Of a stretch of DNA of 6,063 bases, positions 5,832 to 6,063 are shown one piece after another (the stretch's first letter is position 1; each line of letters starts with the position of its first letter). Origin of the DNA: an uncultured Pseudomonadota bacterium (lineage in GTDB: Bacteria; Desulfobacterota_B; Binatia; UBA9968). Under the pieces are notes generated by a model that ran no database searches, was not told where the DNA came from, and saw only the letters and a list, made by a program, of their open reading frames with translations. Made by a program: the position numbers and the translations under genes. The stretch spans positions 1 to 6,063 of the forward strand of contig CAMLCX010000316.1 in assembly GCA_946478635.1 (NCBI GenBank), read 5' to 3'.

Positions 5832-5844
5832 GCGGCTCTGCCGC
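5832..5844. other. Small hairpin in the leader of the MFS gene
   Basis: gcggc and gccgc form a perfect 5-bp GC stem with loop tct, about 50 bases before the proposed MFS start. It is short and may be part of another dispersed repeat rather than a regulatory structure. Confidence 0.25.
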
Positions 5845-5878
5845 GTTAGGCCCTTCATGGTGAAAAACATCTGGCCAT

Positions 5879-5884
5879 AAGGAG
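5879..5884 (+). promoter_or_regulatory. Strong Shine-Dalgarno that points to an AUU start
   Basis: AAGGAG is followed nine bases later by ATT at 5894, in frame with the MFS transporter sequence. No ATG, GTG or TTG lies in frame between the upstream stop and this point. Confidence 0.5.
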
Positions 5885-5893
5885 ATATTAACC

Positions 5894-6063
5894 ATTCGCA
5901 TTTTTCACTCGCTACGCTACCGTGACTACGCGTTATTTTGGTGCACGGATATGCTCGGCTCCGTGGGCCAATTCGTTGAGGAAGTCGCGCTTTACTGGAT
6001 CACGTACGAGATCACCGGCTCGGCGATGGCGTTGGGAGTCTTGGGGTTGTGCAGCGCCACGCC
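5894..6063 (+). CDS. MFS transporter, N-terminal part
   Basis: The first 56 codons of a major facilitator, cut by the right edge. After a few residues comes SLRYRDYALFW, the usual N-terminal entry of EntS/MFS_3-like exporters, then a first membrane helix (MLGSVGQFVEEVALYWITY) and EITGSAMALGVLGLC, the TGSA-LG pattern at the start of helix 2 in that family. Such proteins usually export siderophores, drugs or metabolites with proton antiport at the inner membrane; the substrate is unknown here. The start is odd: the frame upstream is open only back to a TGA near 5860 and has no ATG, GTG or TTG before the conserved part. The first in-frame ATG (5951) would remove SLRYRDY and part of helix 1. AAGGAG at 5879-5884 fits the ATT at 5894, so an AUU start is proposed, with a small sequence error as the alternative. 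The gene is divergent from the TAXI gene across 585 bases of repeats. Confidence 0.8.
   Translation, partial: MRIFHSLRYRDYALFWCTDMLGSVGQFVEEVALYWITYEITGSAMALGVLGLCSAT

Noticed and set aside
5632..5901. 89-codon open frame on the minus strand
   Set aside because: It reads through the dispersed repeat units and overlaps the Shine-Dalgarno and start of the MFS gene; the translation matches no family.

Overview
The window looks like a stretch of chromosome from an uncultured, moderately GC-rich environmental bacterium. The gene content is a nicotinate dehydrogenase-like molybdenum hydroxylase, orphan NMT1-type and TAXI-type solute-binding proteins, a short orphan histidine kinase and an MFS exporter. 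The intergenic DNA is full of short palindromic repeats. Both traits are common in soil or sediment lineages formerly called deltaproteobacteria (Desulfobacterota, Binatota) and in Rokubacteria. This placement is an impression from gene style, not a phylogenetic result.

Layout. 2-745 (+) is the C-terminal part of a molybdopterin-binding hydroxylase subunit, cut by the left edge. An imperfect palindrome (754-795) follows 8 bases after its stop. About 801-1405 (-) is a frameshifted relic of an SGNH/GDSL hydrolase. About 1406-1764 has no gene, only a dyad near its end. 1765-2745 (+) is an intact, secreted NMT1/SsuA-like substrate-binding protein. 2833-2946 (+) is a leftover 3' end of a second hydroxylase gene, followed at the same 8-base spacing by a second copy of the palindrome (2955-3000). 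3048-3872 (-) is a soluble orphan histidine kinase. A perfect 16-bp dyad lies upstream of it at 4031-4046. A 181-bp compound palindrome (4136-4316) abuts the stop of a TAXI-type solute-binding protein without a signal peptide (4316-5308, -). 5309-5893 is non-coding and repeat-rich. The first 56 codons of an MFS transporter (5894-6063, +) run off the right edge, apparently from an AUU start.

The genes do not form one operon or pathway. Intact genes are separated by relics and repeats, and the two binding proteins have no permease beside them. The main theme is the repeat family. Arms resembling GGGGACTGGCTACTTTTT, with an inverted partner, sit immediately 3' of the first hydroxylase gene, the hydroxylase remnant, the TAXI gene and, in weak form, the kinase gene. 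I found no transposase, CRISPR array, RNA gene or defence cluster. I see no convincing new biological system; the 3'-end-associated palindromes are the most unusual signal.
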